A stretch of DNA of 64,000 nt from Adiantum capillus-veneris (GCA_014529385.2 CM043957.1:88200381-88264380), one strand, 5' to 3'; positions 22,951 through 33,379 are shown, numbered from the stretch's first letter. Program-made: numbers and translations. The notes: a model not told the origin generated them from the letters alone.

Positions 22951-23743
22951 TCGGCGGAGATGGCTCCACGAAGACGGCGGGCTAAACGCTCTCCATCACC
23001 ACCAAAGCGGAGAAGACCATCATATTCTTCTCCCCACCACAATTCAAAGAGGGATGATAAAAGGAAAGAGAAGAAAAAGGCGAGAAAGAGGACACCCTCT
23101 TCTCCATCTTCTTCATCCTCTTCCTCTTATGAAAACTATGGTGAAGATGACAAAGATCAAAACAAGAAAAAGGCGAGAAAGAGGTCAACCTCTTCTCCAC
23201 CTTCTTCAAATTCTTCACCCTCTGAAGAAAGTGATGGTGCAACCTTTGAACCATCAAAAAGAAGAGGTCATAGGAAATCCTATGCCGCATGGAAGAGGTC
23301 GTCCAAGTTGAAGAAATTCAAAGAGGGAGGGAAGAGCATCTCTTTCCTTACCTATGATGGTACCTTTGGTGCTACGGACAATGTCTTGGCCTTTATCCAG
23401 CAATTCGATGCGGCGTTTGGAGATGAGGGCTTCATGGAGTCCTCTAAGCTACGCCATGTAGCTATGCACTTTCAAAAGTCCGCCAGACAATGGTGGTCTA
23501 GCTTACGAGCCAACGGTGAAGCTCCACGAACATGGAAAGCTTTAAGAGCTTCCATTATGAAGCAGTTTTTGGCCACCGATGCCAAAGACAAAGTACTCAC
23601 CGAATGGCGAAGCTTAAAGCTCTCTCCCAATGAATCTATCCACAAATATGTAGACAAGTTTTGGGACCTACAACTCAAATCCACTGTCTTCAAAAAGTTG
23701 GATTTTGGAGAGCAAAAGCAACAATTTTGTGCGGGCTTAATCT
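22951..23743 (+). pseudogene. gag: gag of gypsy copy A, second part
   Basis: After the TCG duplication the gag frame resumes with A-E-M-A-P-R-R-R-R. A basic, serine-rich linker with two K-K-x-R-K-R blocks follows. Then comes a capsid-like region with F-I-Q-Q-F, H-F-Q-K-S-A-R-Q-W-W and W-K-A-L-R-A-S-I-M-K-Q-F, which matches the Retrotrans_gag pattern. The homologous part of copy B is 46066-46844. The frame has no internal stop. It is cut off after F-C-A-G-L where copy A ends, so the zinc knuckle is missing. Confidence 0.88.
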
Positions 23744-24300
23744 AGTGCCTGATCTCCTCATGAGACTCTCCATAGCACATACAACAATCAAAATGTGAGT
23801 TGGATGTATAAATTCTCCATAGCATTATAATCAAAACTATTTCAATCACCACTCAATATTGAGCTCTAACTAAAAATACTGCGTAGCATTGTGAATTTAC
23901 AAGAATTTTGCCTAGCTTGTACGTGACCCCAAAGCTCTACACTTGGGCTACACATGACCATGGCGACCATAGCTCAAACTTGAGTTTGAGCCTTGAGCTT
24001 GAGGTATAGATGGTCCATACCATTATAATCAAATTTACATGTAAGTGCACTTGGGCTCCACATAACCATGGCTCAATCATGGGCTCAAGCCGCAAAAAAA
24101 TTGCACTGATCGTAAGAACTTATAGAAAACTTTATTTACTCCGACATAGTCACTCGCTGACTTGTCAAAAACATCATTAGAATTTGCAAGTAAGGCACAA
24201 CCGCATCACATACCTCGGGAGAGTGTTTCTGACTTAACATTATCTACTTGCGTGTAAGTGTGGGCTACGTTGACACAAACTCTCCGTCAAGTTTGAAATT
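23744..24300. other. Intergenic DNA with diffuse internal repetition
   Basis: Words such as TGGGCTACACATGACCATGG and TGGGCTCCACATAACCATGG recur with spacing of about 100 bp. No gene or element boundary is seen apart from the copy A truncation point. Confidence 0.5.
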
Positions 24301-24660
24301 TGAACTTGACGGTGAATTTGTTCGCTACCGTCAATTTTTTTGCCATCGTTAGTTGTGCTCTGCAGGAACCAGGATGGAGATGGTGTAGAATCTTGTCAGG
24401 TTTCTGCCGTAGATGGTGCTTGCATGGTTGTGTTGAACGTTCTTTGGATTTTTGCAGTGGTGCCGACTACACGCCTCTGGCAAGGAGCAATAGCGGTCCC
24501 CCATCATAGCCCGCTCTGGATTTTTGCAGTTCCATCGAGTTGCCAATAGTGCCGTCTGGTTACACTGCACACCTCTGGCAAGGAGCAATAGTGGCCCCTG
24601 CCGCAACACCCCTATAATAATAGCAGCAGTAAACCCTCCAGATCAAAAAACAATAATGTA
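24301..24660. repeat. Short direct repeat, about 110-bp unit, two copies
   Basis: GGATTTTTGCAGT, then ACACGCCTCTGGCAAGGAGC or the close variant ACACCTCTGGCAAGGAGCAA, occur twice (24447-24510 and 24519-24600). Short open frames here have no recognisable product. Confidence 0.6.
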
Positions 24661-25380
24661 AATGTAGTTTCCATGGCGACGCTAGATCTCCCCGACCTCA
24701 TCAAGGGCTCCAAATCCCTTCGAAGTGTGCATCAACATCAACAATTTCCCGTTCGAGCTGCTGTGCTGCATCGCCGCCCCCCCCCCCCCCCCCCGCGGGG
24801 CTGGATTAGCATTGGTTGATATGCCTGGAAATCTTAACAATCTATGGTAAGTGAGTTTCACAGCTCCCTACTTTGGCCTCTCTAACTTATGGCAAGAAGC
24901 ATCACGCACATGAGGACTACTCCCAAGTCCTGAAGCAGTTGTTGTGACAGGTCCTAAGCTCATGGCGGCGCTGCTGCTGCAGCACCTTACATAGCCCCAT
25001 GAGGAAGCATTAGTTGATCATGAGCCTCGTCAATATTGAGAAGCTAAATTAGCAGCTGCCGCTGGCCGCCAGCTTGGATTAGAGACGGCAGCCAATCTCC
25101 TAAAGTGGTGACAGAGTACGCCATGCATGGGCGCGCACAAGACCTACGAGATGGTAGTGGTGGGCAAAAATCTAAGGGTGGTGATGCAAATGGTAGAAAT
25201 CCAATAACACGCTAGTCAAAGTGCTATTGATATCCAATTAGGTGGCCATTGGCAAAGATGCGCTAGTGCCCATCTCGCGAGACGTGTGAACCAGTATTGT
25301 CCAGACCATGGAGGCCGTGCCAGAAGTTGCCCACCACAAAGCGGACGCAGGCAACACGGCAACTAGTGGAAGGGTCTAGT
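24661..25380 (+). pseudogene. GC-rich, stop-riddled gene-like remnant
   Basis: This block is clearly richer in GC than its neighbours. In several plus-strand frames it gives stretches resembling coding sequence (M-A-T-L-D-L-P-D-L near 24673; K-T-Y-E-M-V-V-V-G-K near 25140; T-M-E-A-V-P-E-V-A near 25307). These are interrupted by stops and frame changes. An 18-bp poly-C run (24777-24794) lies inside it. I do not recognise the family. It could be a captured or processed gene fragment. Confidence 0.3.
24777..24794. repeat. Poly-C run of about 18
   Basis: An uninterrupted C homopolymer followed by GCGGGG. Such runs are prone to length error in both replication and sequencing. Confidence 0.9.
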
Positions 25381-25384
25381 TGGA

Positions 25385-25670
25385 CATATGTACGTTGTGT
25401 TCTCTTACTATGTGCACCCCTTTATCAACCACAACTTTGTACTCCAAACGTGTAAGTTCAAGCCCCATCCTTTCCACTCCTCTTACTATGTGCACCCCTT
25501 TCTCACCCAAAGCTTTGTACTCCAAATAACATGGAGACTTGAACTTAACATCATTTGTAGTCCTCTTACTTTGTGTCCTCTTACTATGTGCAGCCCTTTT
25601 TTATCCACAACTTAGATCTTTTTCAGCCACAACTTTGTACTCCAAATAACTTAAGTTCGAGCCCCATCCC
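25385..25670. repeat. Tandem array, about 100-bp unit, roughly three copies
   Basis: The words CTCTTACTATGTGCACCCCT and ACTTTGTACTCCAAA recur at about 25401, 25480 and 25580 (first word) and 25432, 25513 and 25631 (second word), with a GTTC-AGCCCCATCC ending in two copies. Confidence 0.75.
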
Positions 25671-25734
25671 TTGCAAGTGGAAAGGCGAGGTGGTAGAACA
25701 AACCAATAGGGTTTACACTTAAAATTGAGCCTAG

Positions 25735-26215
25735 ATATGTTTTTCGGATGGGAAAACACTATGCAGCTCGAACCTAAGTTTCAGCCTCCACCCTTTTGAG
25801 AAAAACCAAATGGGTTGAGTTTGCATACAAAATAGTTCATATGTTTACATGTTAAAGTAAGCCACAATCCCTTTTGCGGAGGAGAAAGTACTTTGAGGCT
25901 CTTCAACCCCTTCTAGTTGTGAGAAAGAGAAGAGAAGAGTTGCATCTCTAGGAAAAATCTCAAGAGGCTTCAAATTCCCTTTTGGGGGGAAAACATTAAG
26001 AGGCTCGAGCTCAAGTTCGAGCCTCCACCACTTGTAGGTGGATAGAAGGGCTAGAAAAACACATGAAGGGCCAAGAATCTCCCTACAAAACTTTAAGAAG
26101 CTTAATGCAAAATTTAACCTCAATCTGTTTTGGGGGAGGAAAACACTATGAGACTTGAATTCAAGTAAAAACCTCTGTTCCTTGTAGGAGGGAAGAAGGG
26201 GTGAAAAAACCACAA
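25735..26215. repeat. Diverged tandem array, about 120-130-bp unit, four copies
   Basis: The pattern GGGAAAACACTATGAGGCTCGA-CTCAAGTTCGAGCCTCCACC recurs in degenerate form at about 25747, 25878, 25985 and 26137. The copy at 25998-26030 includes an inverted pair, GGCTCGAGCT and CGAGCC. Confidence 0.65.
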
Positions 26216-26294
26216 ATATTAAACATATTTTTTGAGTAGATTTATAAATAAATTAAGCACTCCCTTTTAAGCAATGCCCGAAGTTAAGATGGGA

Positions 26295-26535
26295 AGCGAT
26301 TCAAAGAACATCTGGTCTCCACAATGGCTACTGGAGATGAAGCTCTTTTTATGGAAGGTATTATAGGGAGCTTTGCTGACAAGGATAAGGATTCGTGCGA
26401 GAGGATTGGCTCTAATAGATGTTTGGGATGCAAATTGGCTTGTGAGAACCTTACATACCTTTTCAAGGAGTGCCTATGCAGCCTAGCATGAGAAATTTGT
26501 GAGTGGGTTCAAAGGACCTGGAAAATAGGGTTCTC
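26295..26535 (+). pseudogene. LINE ORF2 C-terminal fragment (zf-RVT-like)
   Basis: Reading from about 26325, the sequence gives K-L-F-L-W-K-V-L, a stop, then G-A-L-L-T-R-I-R-I-R-A-R-G. After a frame change near 26415 it gives C-L-G-C-K, E-N-L-T-Y-L-F-K-E-C and W-V-Q-R-T-W. This matches the arrangement W-x-x-L-x-G-A-L, R-G, C-x2-C, E-x4-L-F-x2-C, W of the zinc-binding domain at the end of plant L1-type ORF2 proteins. It lies on the strand opposite to the LINE at 27.4-28.9 kb and is a separate fragment. Stops and the frame change make it a dead remnant. Confidence 0.5.
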
Positions 26536-27384
26536 AAGAACCACTGTTGCTTAGAGGGATGATGATGAAAAGCCAAGTTCGTTTGGTATGCACTTTGATC
26601 TTTAGATTTTGCATTTTTAAGCAAATTTGAAAGTCCAAGAATCATAAAGTATTTTGAGAATTCTTTTTCAATGGTTAGCTTCGCCGAGATGATCCAACAA
26701 AGCAACAAATCGATTGTCTCCATTAGTGAAAGGAAGGACTTGGCCGAGTGGTTTAGGTCCATTAACATTGATGGTCTAGGGATGTCCCACAAGATGGGTT
26801 GTTTGTTACCTAAGAGTGAGGATTGGTAGCATATTGTTTTATTCTGGTATCTCTCAAGGCTCCACATGAGCTTGAGGTTTCTTTGTACATCCAATTGGTG
26901 AATAAGAATCATACACTCACTATTGTGAGTTTTGGGAACAAAAAGGAATTTCATTTATATGCTACACTTTGATGCACATCAATAAAACATTAATCCTATT
27001 TTCTAGTAGGTCTTGATTCTCTATCATGGTTTGTCTAACTTGTTAAATAGAGTATTGCAAAAACTTTATCGATAAGAAGGTCACTATTATTTCTAGATTA
27101 AGTTTAATTTGGATTTTCAAAGACGATCTACTAAAAGTTCTTTTTCTTGATTACATCGAGTGTTCTCAAGAAATTTCAACTTTATATACAAAATGCTATG
27201 AAGGATTGAAAATTGCAAGGTGAATAACTCTAGAAAACTTATAATTTAGAAACAAATTGTGTTCACTATAAAGTGTGCTATTGTGTGATTGACTAACTTT
27301 CAGCTCCCATTTCACAAAATGGGACTTGAATAAATCCCAAAATTCCTAAATTGGTCTTACATGTGTAAAAGTAGCTTTCCATAG
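26536..27384. other. Intergenic DNA, no feature recognised
   Basis: A 163-codon frame on the minus strand (26463-26954) has no recognisable domain and overlaps the antisense of the LINE fragment. I treat it as spurious. I found no reverse-transcriptase motif here. Confidence 0.5.
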
Positions 27385-27980
27385 TGATCCGGCTCTTTCT
27401 CATCCATTGAAGAACGATCATACAAGTGAACTTCCTCCAACTCCCTTGAAATGTATGGCATATCAAATTGTTGAGTATCATGTTGCAATGTTTTTGTGTG
27501 AGCATTCATATCCCCAAATACAATAACATCACCTTCACCTTTGAAGTAAGCAATGTCCTCTTATAAATAAAAAAATGGCTGATCTCTATCCATGCAAGCA
27601 TAAAAGGGAGAATCATGATGAGGAATGTAGCAACTGGCTACAAAAATGGGTGCTCTTTTTGGTGTCATAATTTTCAGCCATACATAACGTTTGTACTTGT
27701 CATCTTTCACAATTGATACAAAATCTTCCAATCCTTTCTTAACCATACATGCTACCCCTCCTTGTCCTCTTCGTTGCTTAAGATTCTTTGACCACATCAA
27801 TGAATGTACATTGTAATTATCCAAGCCGTTAATCCTTTGTGTATCATGCTTCCAAGCTTCAACAAGAAGTACAACATCGGCTTTGCTTGTTAGTTCATCA
27901 ATGCCAACCCCCGCATTCCATGGGTATCCATTACAATTCCAAAAGCATATTTTCAATTGTAACTCGGTCTCATAGGTCAC
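27385..27980 (-). pseudogene. LINE ORF2 N-terminus: APE-type endonuclease
   Basis: The minus-strand frame starting near 27980 opens with I-C-F-W-N-C-N-G, the first endonuclease motif. It continues with V-V-L-L-V-E-A-W, holding the catalytic Glu of the E-x-W motif, and R-G-Q-G-G-V-A. After a frame change near 27561 the sequence V-I-V-F-G-D-M-N-A-H-T (about 27530-27496) supplies the Asp/Asn pair of the G-D-x-N motif. These are the hallmarks of the endonuclease-exonuclease-phosphatase domain that nicks target DNA in L1-clade LINEs. No reverse transcriptase follows, so the element is truncated at its 3' side or interrupted. Confidence 0.75.
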
Positions 27981-28135
27981 GCATCCCTATTTGCTCGAGG
28001 GACTTGCCTCCTCCTTGGGCACATTTTCTTCATGAGAGATCTTCTTGTTTTTCTTATTCTTTTTCTCATATGCCTTGCGACGCATATTTTGTTGCTTAAT
28101 AGTGCGATCTTCACATACAAAACATTTTGTGTCCC

Positions 28136-28507
28136 TCAAATAGATCCAAAGATAATCTTTCGCTTGGTCTCATCCGGCATGGTGCAAACAATTGGCCATT
28201 CTCCCGAGCGAGGAGCTCCTTGCTTCCCCACTCTATATGCTCCATAGACCATAACTCCGGACATGCCAAAGTAGGTTTTGAAGAAATCTTCAATAACAGT
28301 GGCAAGAGAAGGAGGTGTCTCTAGCTTCTCTTCGGGAATTCCGGAAATAACAATGTTCTTGGAGTGTCGCTCCCGTTCCTTCAACTCCTCCACATCCACA
28401 TTCTCAACATTCTTTGTTTGAGCCATATCTTGCATGAGTGAGGAATTAGAAACCACATTGCTACCACATACATCAGCCCAAGATTTGTTTGTGCATACAT
28501 TTTTCAT
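28136..28507 (-). pseudogene. LINE ORF1, central RRM-like region
   Basis: This minus-strand frame contains E-R-E-R-H-S-K-N-I-V-I-S-G-I-P-E, then V-I-E-D-F-F-K-T-Y-F-G, A-Y-R-V-G-K and T-K-R-K-I-I-F. The pattern R-R-x-N-I-V-I-x-G-(I/L)-P-E ... A-x-R-(V/L)-G ... K-x-x-I is that of the RNA-binding domain of L1-like ORF1 proteins, which coat the LINE RNA. It lies upstream of the endonuclease on the same strand, as expected for ORF1 before ORF2. Confidence 0.65.
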
Positions 28508-28602
28508 GTCACATACATCTCCTCTTTCAATACATTGTCATGCTCTACTTTTCTCATCTGCTCCTTCAAAGCATTCAAGTCCACAAGAGAGCGTTTACAT
28601 TC

Positions 28603-28905
28603 CTAGACTTCCTCTTCAAGCTGCATCAAATGTGTTGTTTGCATCTCAAGTGTCCTCTTGAGATTCTCATTCTCAACCACAAGTACCCTTAGTGTGCCAT
28701 TCTCCATTGCAAGTGCTCGTAAGCCTTTGCCTTGTTTGTTTATGGTCTCTTGCAATGATACCAAGTATGCCATGATCATGGTTTTCGATGTCGTTGGTTG
28801 GGTGGTTGTGATGCTATCTCCACACTTAGGAGATCTTGGATCATTTTCCACAATGGTTGTGGACCTTGTTGAAGAAGAAGAACCCTTGCGAGTGCCAGAA
28901 GACAT
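28603..28905 (-). pseudogene. LINE ORF1, N-terminal coiled-coil part
   Basis: The frame starts M-S-S-G-T-R-K and has a Ser/Thr-rich head. From about residue 45 it shows a leucine-heptad stretch (L-V-S-L-Q-E-T-I, L-R-A-L-A-M-E-N, L-R-V-L-V-V-E-N-E-N-L-K, L-M-Q-L-E-E-E) typical of a coiled coil. It lies just upstream of the RRM-like frame and is separated from it by a frame change. Together they look like one ORF1 with trimerising coiled coil and RNA-binding domains, now broken. Confidence 0.55.
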
Positions 28906-29137
28906 TGTATGTAAAATAAGAGATGAGAGTCAATTTCCTTGAACCTGTTCACTTCAGAAATGCTGTTACAGAAACAACTTCTATAACTTTGAAAAATTCT
29001 ATCTTTATATCAATGCGTAGAGGGCTTCGTGCTCTTTGATTGAAGCTATAGATCACCCAAATCGGAGTTCGGATGAAGAAGTTATGATCAAAAGAGTGAA
29101 CTGCTGTATACTAGGTCAAAAAACGGCTGCGTTTTTT

Positions 29138-29141
<4 letters not shown>

Positions 29142-29197
<56 letters not shown>

Positions 29198-29198
29198 A
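29142..29198. repeat. (GA)n microsatellite
   Basis: A GA run of about 50 bp just upstream (minus-strand sense) of the LINE ORF1. Confidence 0.9.
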
Positions 29199-29279
29199 GT
29201 GCCCACGCCGTGCCATTGCGATAGTTAGGTAATCTCTTCTTCTATTTTTTATGTTTTTTTGGTGAAAATTATTTTCTAG

Positions 29280-30620
29280 TGCTGTTGTTGTGGAGCTTTG
29301 CTCGCACCTCAGTGTTAGTTTGCAAGTTGTTTTTGCTAGCGTTGTTGTTGTGGAGCTTCGCTCACACCTCAGTGTTAGTTTGCAGGTTTGTCACTCTCTT
29401 TGGTTGTGTTGACCTCTATGTCACACTGCAAAGAGAGAGAGTTTAGACACTCGTCCTTAGCTGTGTTGATCCTTGTGACACACTGCAAGGGGGGTTAGAT
29501 TTTAGACGCTTTGTCCTTGACTGCTGCTGACCTCTCTGTCACATTAGATTTTCCATCTCTGGTTGTTGCTGACCACCGAGTTGCACCGTAGAGAGAGGGA
29601 TCAGCTATCTTACATCCTTTCTTCCTAGTTGTTGCTGACCATTGCATCTCAATATTGGAAGATCGAATTTAATAAATTCTTCATCTCTGTCTGTTGCTAA
29701 ACATCATGTCGCATTGCAGGAGGGGTTTAGGATTTTTAAATCCTTTGTTCTTGGATGTTGCTGAGCATTGCATTGCATTGCAAGAAGATTGGTTTTAATA
29801 GATTCTTCGCCTTTGTCTGTTGCTGACCACCGTGTCGCACTATAGGGAGGGGTTTAGGATTGTCAAATCCTTTGTTCTTGGCTGTTGCTGACCATCATGT
29901 CACATCGCAAAAAAGATTGGATTTAATAGATTTCTTGTCTCTGAGTGTTGCTGGGACCACCGTGTCGCACTGCTGGGAGGGGTTTGGCATTTTTAAATCC
30001 TTCGTTCTTGGTTATTGTTGCTGACCAACGCGTTCCACTGCAGGAAGATTAGATTTAATAGATTCTCCATCTCTGGTTGTTGTTGACCACCATGTTGCAC
30101 TAGAGGGAGGGGATAGATATCTTACATCCTTCGATCCTGAGTGTTGTTGACCATTGCGTTGCACTGCAAGTTGATTAGATTTAATAAATTTCTCATCTCT
30201 AGCCGTTGCCGACCACCGTGTCCCACTGTAGAGGGGGGCTAGGTATTGTAAATCCTTCATCCCTGACAGCTACTGACTTCCATGTCGCACTTGCAGGGAG
30301 ATTGGTATTATATGCTTTTTTGTCTCTCGGGGGGTTCACTCTATGTAAAACTGTCATATCATGTGTGTTCAAGACATGTTTGTAAAACCCCTTACCTATG
30401 AATTTTTTAAAGAATATAATGTACCCTTTTCTTTTAAAATCTGTAAGTTTTTTTTAAAATTTGAAAAAATAATGCCCTTCTGTATATATATTTCTGTAAG
30501 TTTCAAGAACTTTAAATACCCTTCTATTGAACTCACATGATAGGTTACATTTTTATTAAGTGACCTCTCCGGGTTTTGTCTCTGGCTATTGCTGACCACC
30601 ACGTCGCACTGCAGGGAGGA
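29280..30620 (+). repeat. Higher-order tandem array, about 63-bp monomers in alternating pairs
   Basis: About 18 diverged monomers contain GTTGCTGACCACCGTGTCGC or variants, at roughly 29285, 29342, 29403, 29461, 29521, 29563, 29628, 29690, 29754, 29817, 29882, 29944, 30014, 30079, 30141, 30205 and 30267. One more lies beyond a 300-bp AT-rich interruption, at 30586. From about 29563 on, two monomer types tend to alternate. One continues GGGAGGGGTTTAGGATTTTT and the other GAAGATTGGATTTAATAGAT. The effective period is therefore about 126 bp. Most monomers hold a CACTGCAGG site resembling an intron acceptor. Confidence 0.88.
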
Positions 30621-30697
30621 ATTATATATCTCAAATTTACATATATTCTAGATCTACCTTACTTATATTTGCTTCATGTATTTGCAGGCTTCAGCCA

Positions 30698-30968
30698 TGG
30701 TAGAGACAAAGTTAATGCATCAGCATCACAAAATCATTTGTGATGCTCTAGTTTTATCTCTCTATGGAGCTTCAGACAATCATTTGCATCGGGCATTTGA
30801 TCCACTGCAGGAAAAATTTGTGATTTGGTAATTGAACTTGTGGAACAATGTTGACTGAAATTGTGCAGTGCATTCCCTGTTTCATTTGACCCAGCTTTGC
30901 ATACTAGTGGAGTAATGCCATAACACAATAAAAAAATTATTGGGCCAGGTCACTAGAAGCTTTGAGAG
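30698..30968 (+). pseudogene. Leader or first exon of the kinase-like gene, degenerate
   Basis: After the acceptor-like TATTTGCAG (30681-30689) an ATG at 30698 opens a frame reading M-V-E-T-K-L-M-H. It runs about 44 codons to a stop near 30831. It has no recognisable motif. Its place directly before the kinase-like sequence and after the array suggests the same old transcription unit, but that is inference. Confidence 0.3.
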
Positions 30969-32063
30969 ATGGTTCATCCAAAAATCAAAGCCAACCTTGG
31001 AATCAAAGAGAAAATGCAGCTTGTGGCTCAAATACATTCAAAATTGAAGAGCAAGGATAATATCAAAGGCTCTTCAAAACGTCCTAGGACAGAAGAGGAT
31101 GTGCCTCCTCCTTCAGCTGCCAAGACCTTAGCTTTACACGTAGATGATACTACATGTCCTCCTATCCTACACTTACTTGGGGAACATTCTATCTTTCACT
31201 TGCAAGCACCCTAATTAGGTGAAGGACGTTTTGCAAATGTGAAACAGGTTTTAGTGGCCCATCCTCTCTTCAAAGATCCTGTCTATGCGGCAAAGATCTA
31301 CAAGGACCAGATAGGAAGCAAGCCGACATTACAAACAGTGCTAGAGGAAGCAACTGCTACTACTTTTCAACATCGCGGCATGATATTGCCCCATTCTCTT
31401 GTTCGTTATATCAAAAGGCCTATGTTGATCTTCAAGCTTTGGAATGAAGGTCACCTTGAGGAGTGGATTTAGGCATGTCATCATGATGGAAGCAAGCCTA
31501 CAATCAGAGAATTTTAGCACACATATAGAACTGTACAATAGTTCATAGAAAACATTTTGCCGATTTGCAACGCTCTTCTGTAGAGGATGAAATTCATGCA
31601 TAGTCATGAATTCATTCACAAAAACGATCTACACACTAAAAATATTCTACTACATTTTGCGAGTGAGGAATGTATGCTGGAATCACAGACTGGGGACAAA
31701 GTACACCATCAAACACTTTGGCAGCATTTCCCAAGCTGCCAAATCTCAACCCTCAAACTAGAGCTCAATTCGAGCGAGATTATCCATGGATTGCCTATGA
31801 AAATATCAGCACCAATACTCCTCCTTTCACCAAAGCATCTGATATATATAGTCTCTCATATATTCGTAGACGCTTGGTTGCGTGTATTCCAGAGCCCTCT
31901 GAGGTTCTCAAGCTTGAATTTTTGTGAAATGTAAACAATCATCTTGCCAATGGAAAATTCTCCAAACCCTTAGATAGGCCTAAAATATGGGATTTAAGCC
32001 TTTGTTTGAATGGAGCCCATAATGTTGGCTATCATGTTGTAACCGAATATGGCTTGAGACCTG
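30969..32063 (+). pseudogene. Protein-kinase-like pseudogene
   Basis: Kinase landmarks appear in the correct order. A glycine-rich loop L-G-E-G-R-F-A-N-V lies at about 31215, directly after an in-frame TAA. Y-A-A-K-I-Y-K follows near 31283, with the candidate ATP-binding Lys. A catalytic-loop-like I-H-K-N-D-L-H-T-K-N-I-L-L-H is at about 31610, where HRDLKPxN is expected. A DFG-like G-I-T-D-W-G is near 31676, in another frame, and P-W-I-A-Y-E-N near 31785 matches the APE region. Then comes T-K-A-S-D-I-Y-S-L, matching the conserved D-x-x-S/A region. At least four stops and one frame change interrupt it. The N-terminal 80 residues are basic and unassigned. The catalytic D of the loop remains and the DFG Phe is Trp. 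The gene is dead as it stands. Confidence 0.65.
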
Positions 32064-32281
32064 TTGATGATTAGACTAGTAACAATATTTTTTGTCATGG
32101 TGTGCAATGTGTGGTGATTTCAAACTAGATCTTTAATCGTATTTTCAGTTACGTCTTTAAAGTTCTTCAAGTTAGGGTTTTAAAGTATTTCAAGTTGGAT
32201 CACTAAAATCCTCTAAACCATCTCTCTTTTCTAAGTGCTAAGGATTCGCTCATTAAAGCTTATTTGTTTTTCATTTTAGGT

Positions 32282-33050
32282 ATGGAATATATTGCTCCAG
32301 ACCAGAATGCACAGGAACCTAATGATCCTTTACTTAATCATGCATTAGCACGACAAATTTACAAAGAGGAAGAGATTCGGGTGTCTCAAGTAGATCTTAG
32401 CGCTTTGGCTGCATCCCAAGAAGACAAATTAGAACTTCAAAGAGAGACACTGAATTATAGGCAATGCAGACAGCTATGCCCAAATCATTTTGTACGCAAT
32501 ACATTATTTTGAGTTAGTGGAAATGCTAAGGCTTCCGCTCCCTTGAAAGTTTTAGATTTGCAACACATTGTTCTCGCTAGAAATATCCTTTCAAGATTTA
32601 TCCAAGCATACAGATCACCACCAAATAATAATCAAGTGAAAATTTACTTTGTGCAACAATGCTATTGTTATTATGTATTACGGCTCAAAGTAGATTGGAA
32701 TGATCGTCCCACTATAGAAGGTGGCAAAGGATGCCCAGCCGAGAAGATTCATGCACGGGAAGCCAATCAAGAAGATCCTCCTCTTGCAAAAGAGGTGACA
32801 CATATTTGCTTGAAGAAACCATAGTCATTGGGTAGCTCGCAACCCAAGGCATGGATTTGGCAAGTCAAGGAGAGACCCAGCCATGCTGCACGCTCTTATA
32901 ACAGAGCTAGAAAGAAAGTTGGCATGGTATGAGGTAAGATATGGGCCTGTTATCGAAGAAGAGATAGGCAATGCGGGTCCGAGTGATTCATTTGGCAATT
33001 CAATAATTTACGTATCTGATCTTTTAGGGGATCCATCCCATCATTTAAAT
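32282..33050 (+). pseudogene. Unrecognised coding-like segment downstream of the kinase remnant
   Basis: A frame starting M-E-Y-I-A-P-D-Q-N-A follows an acceptor-like TTTTAG (32274-32279). It runs 77 codons to 32512, then reopens at about 32543-32824 with I-V-L-A-R-N-I-L-S-R-F-I-Q-A-Y and a Tyr/Cys-rich stretch. The spacing and strand suggest the last exons of the kinase-like gene or a second decayed gene. I do not recognise a domain. Confidence 0.3.
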
Positions 33051-33248
33051 TAAATGTCCCAAACAATACTAAGCTCTTTTTGTATCTTAAATCTCAAGAT
33101 TTGTAACTAAAACCTCTTTTTGATATGTAAATCTCTATTTGTTGGAACAAATGAACATGTCGGATGTTGTTGCAATTGTGTAAGTTTTATTCTCTCTCCC
33201 TCCCTCTTTTCGACAATGATAGAAAGAAGATGGAGAGAAAGAGAGACC

Positions 33249-33250
<2 letters not shown>

Positions 33251-33316
<66 letters not shown>
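33251..33316. repeat. (GA)n microsatellite
   Basis: An uninterrupted GA run of about 66 bp. Overlapping open frames on both strands are simple-sequence artefacts. Confidence 0.92.
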
Positions 33317-33320
<4 letters not shown>

Positions 33321-33379
33321 GAAGCTAAACTCCACACAACTTTTGCATTACAAAATTAATTGAGAATATAGTACAAACT

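Larger units (their letters stand above)
15318..23743 (+). mobile_element. Ty3/gypsy copy A: 5' LTR plus gag, 3' truncated, split by a CACTA element
   Basis: This copy has a 5' LTR, a primer-binding site and most of gag, and is homologous along its length to copy B at 43676. It ends at about 23743: up to GGGCTTAA it matches copy B (46841), then the sequences diverge completely. So protease, RT, integrase and the 3' LTR are lost. A CACTA transposon sits between 17706 and 22950 inside gag. What remains of the gag frame carries no stop, whereas copy B has a frameshift and nonsense codons in the same gene. The element cannot move by itself. Confidence 0.9.

Noticed and set aside
26463-26954. 163-codon minus-strand frame
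   Set aside because: No recognisable motif, and the opposite strand carries the LINE zinc-binding remnant that overlaps its end.
29280-30620. CRISPR-like array
   Set aside because: The units are head-to-tail and diverged along their whole length with no constant repeat and unique spacers, and the DNA is plant nuclear.
33107-33359. Ser-Leu and Arg-Glu repeat frames on both strands
   Set aside because: Caused by the (GA)n run at 33251-33316.
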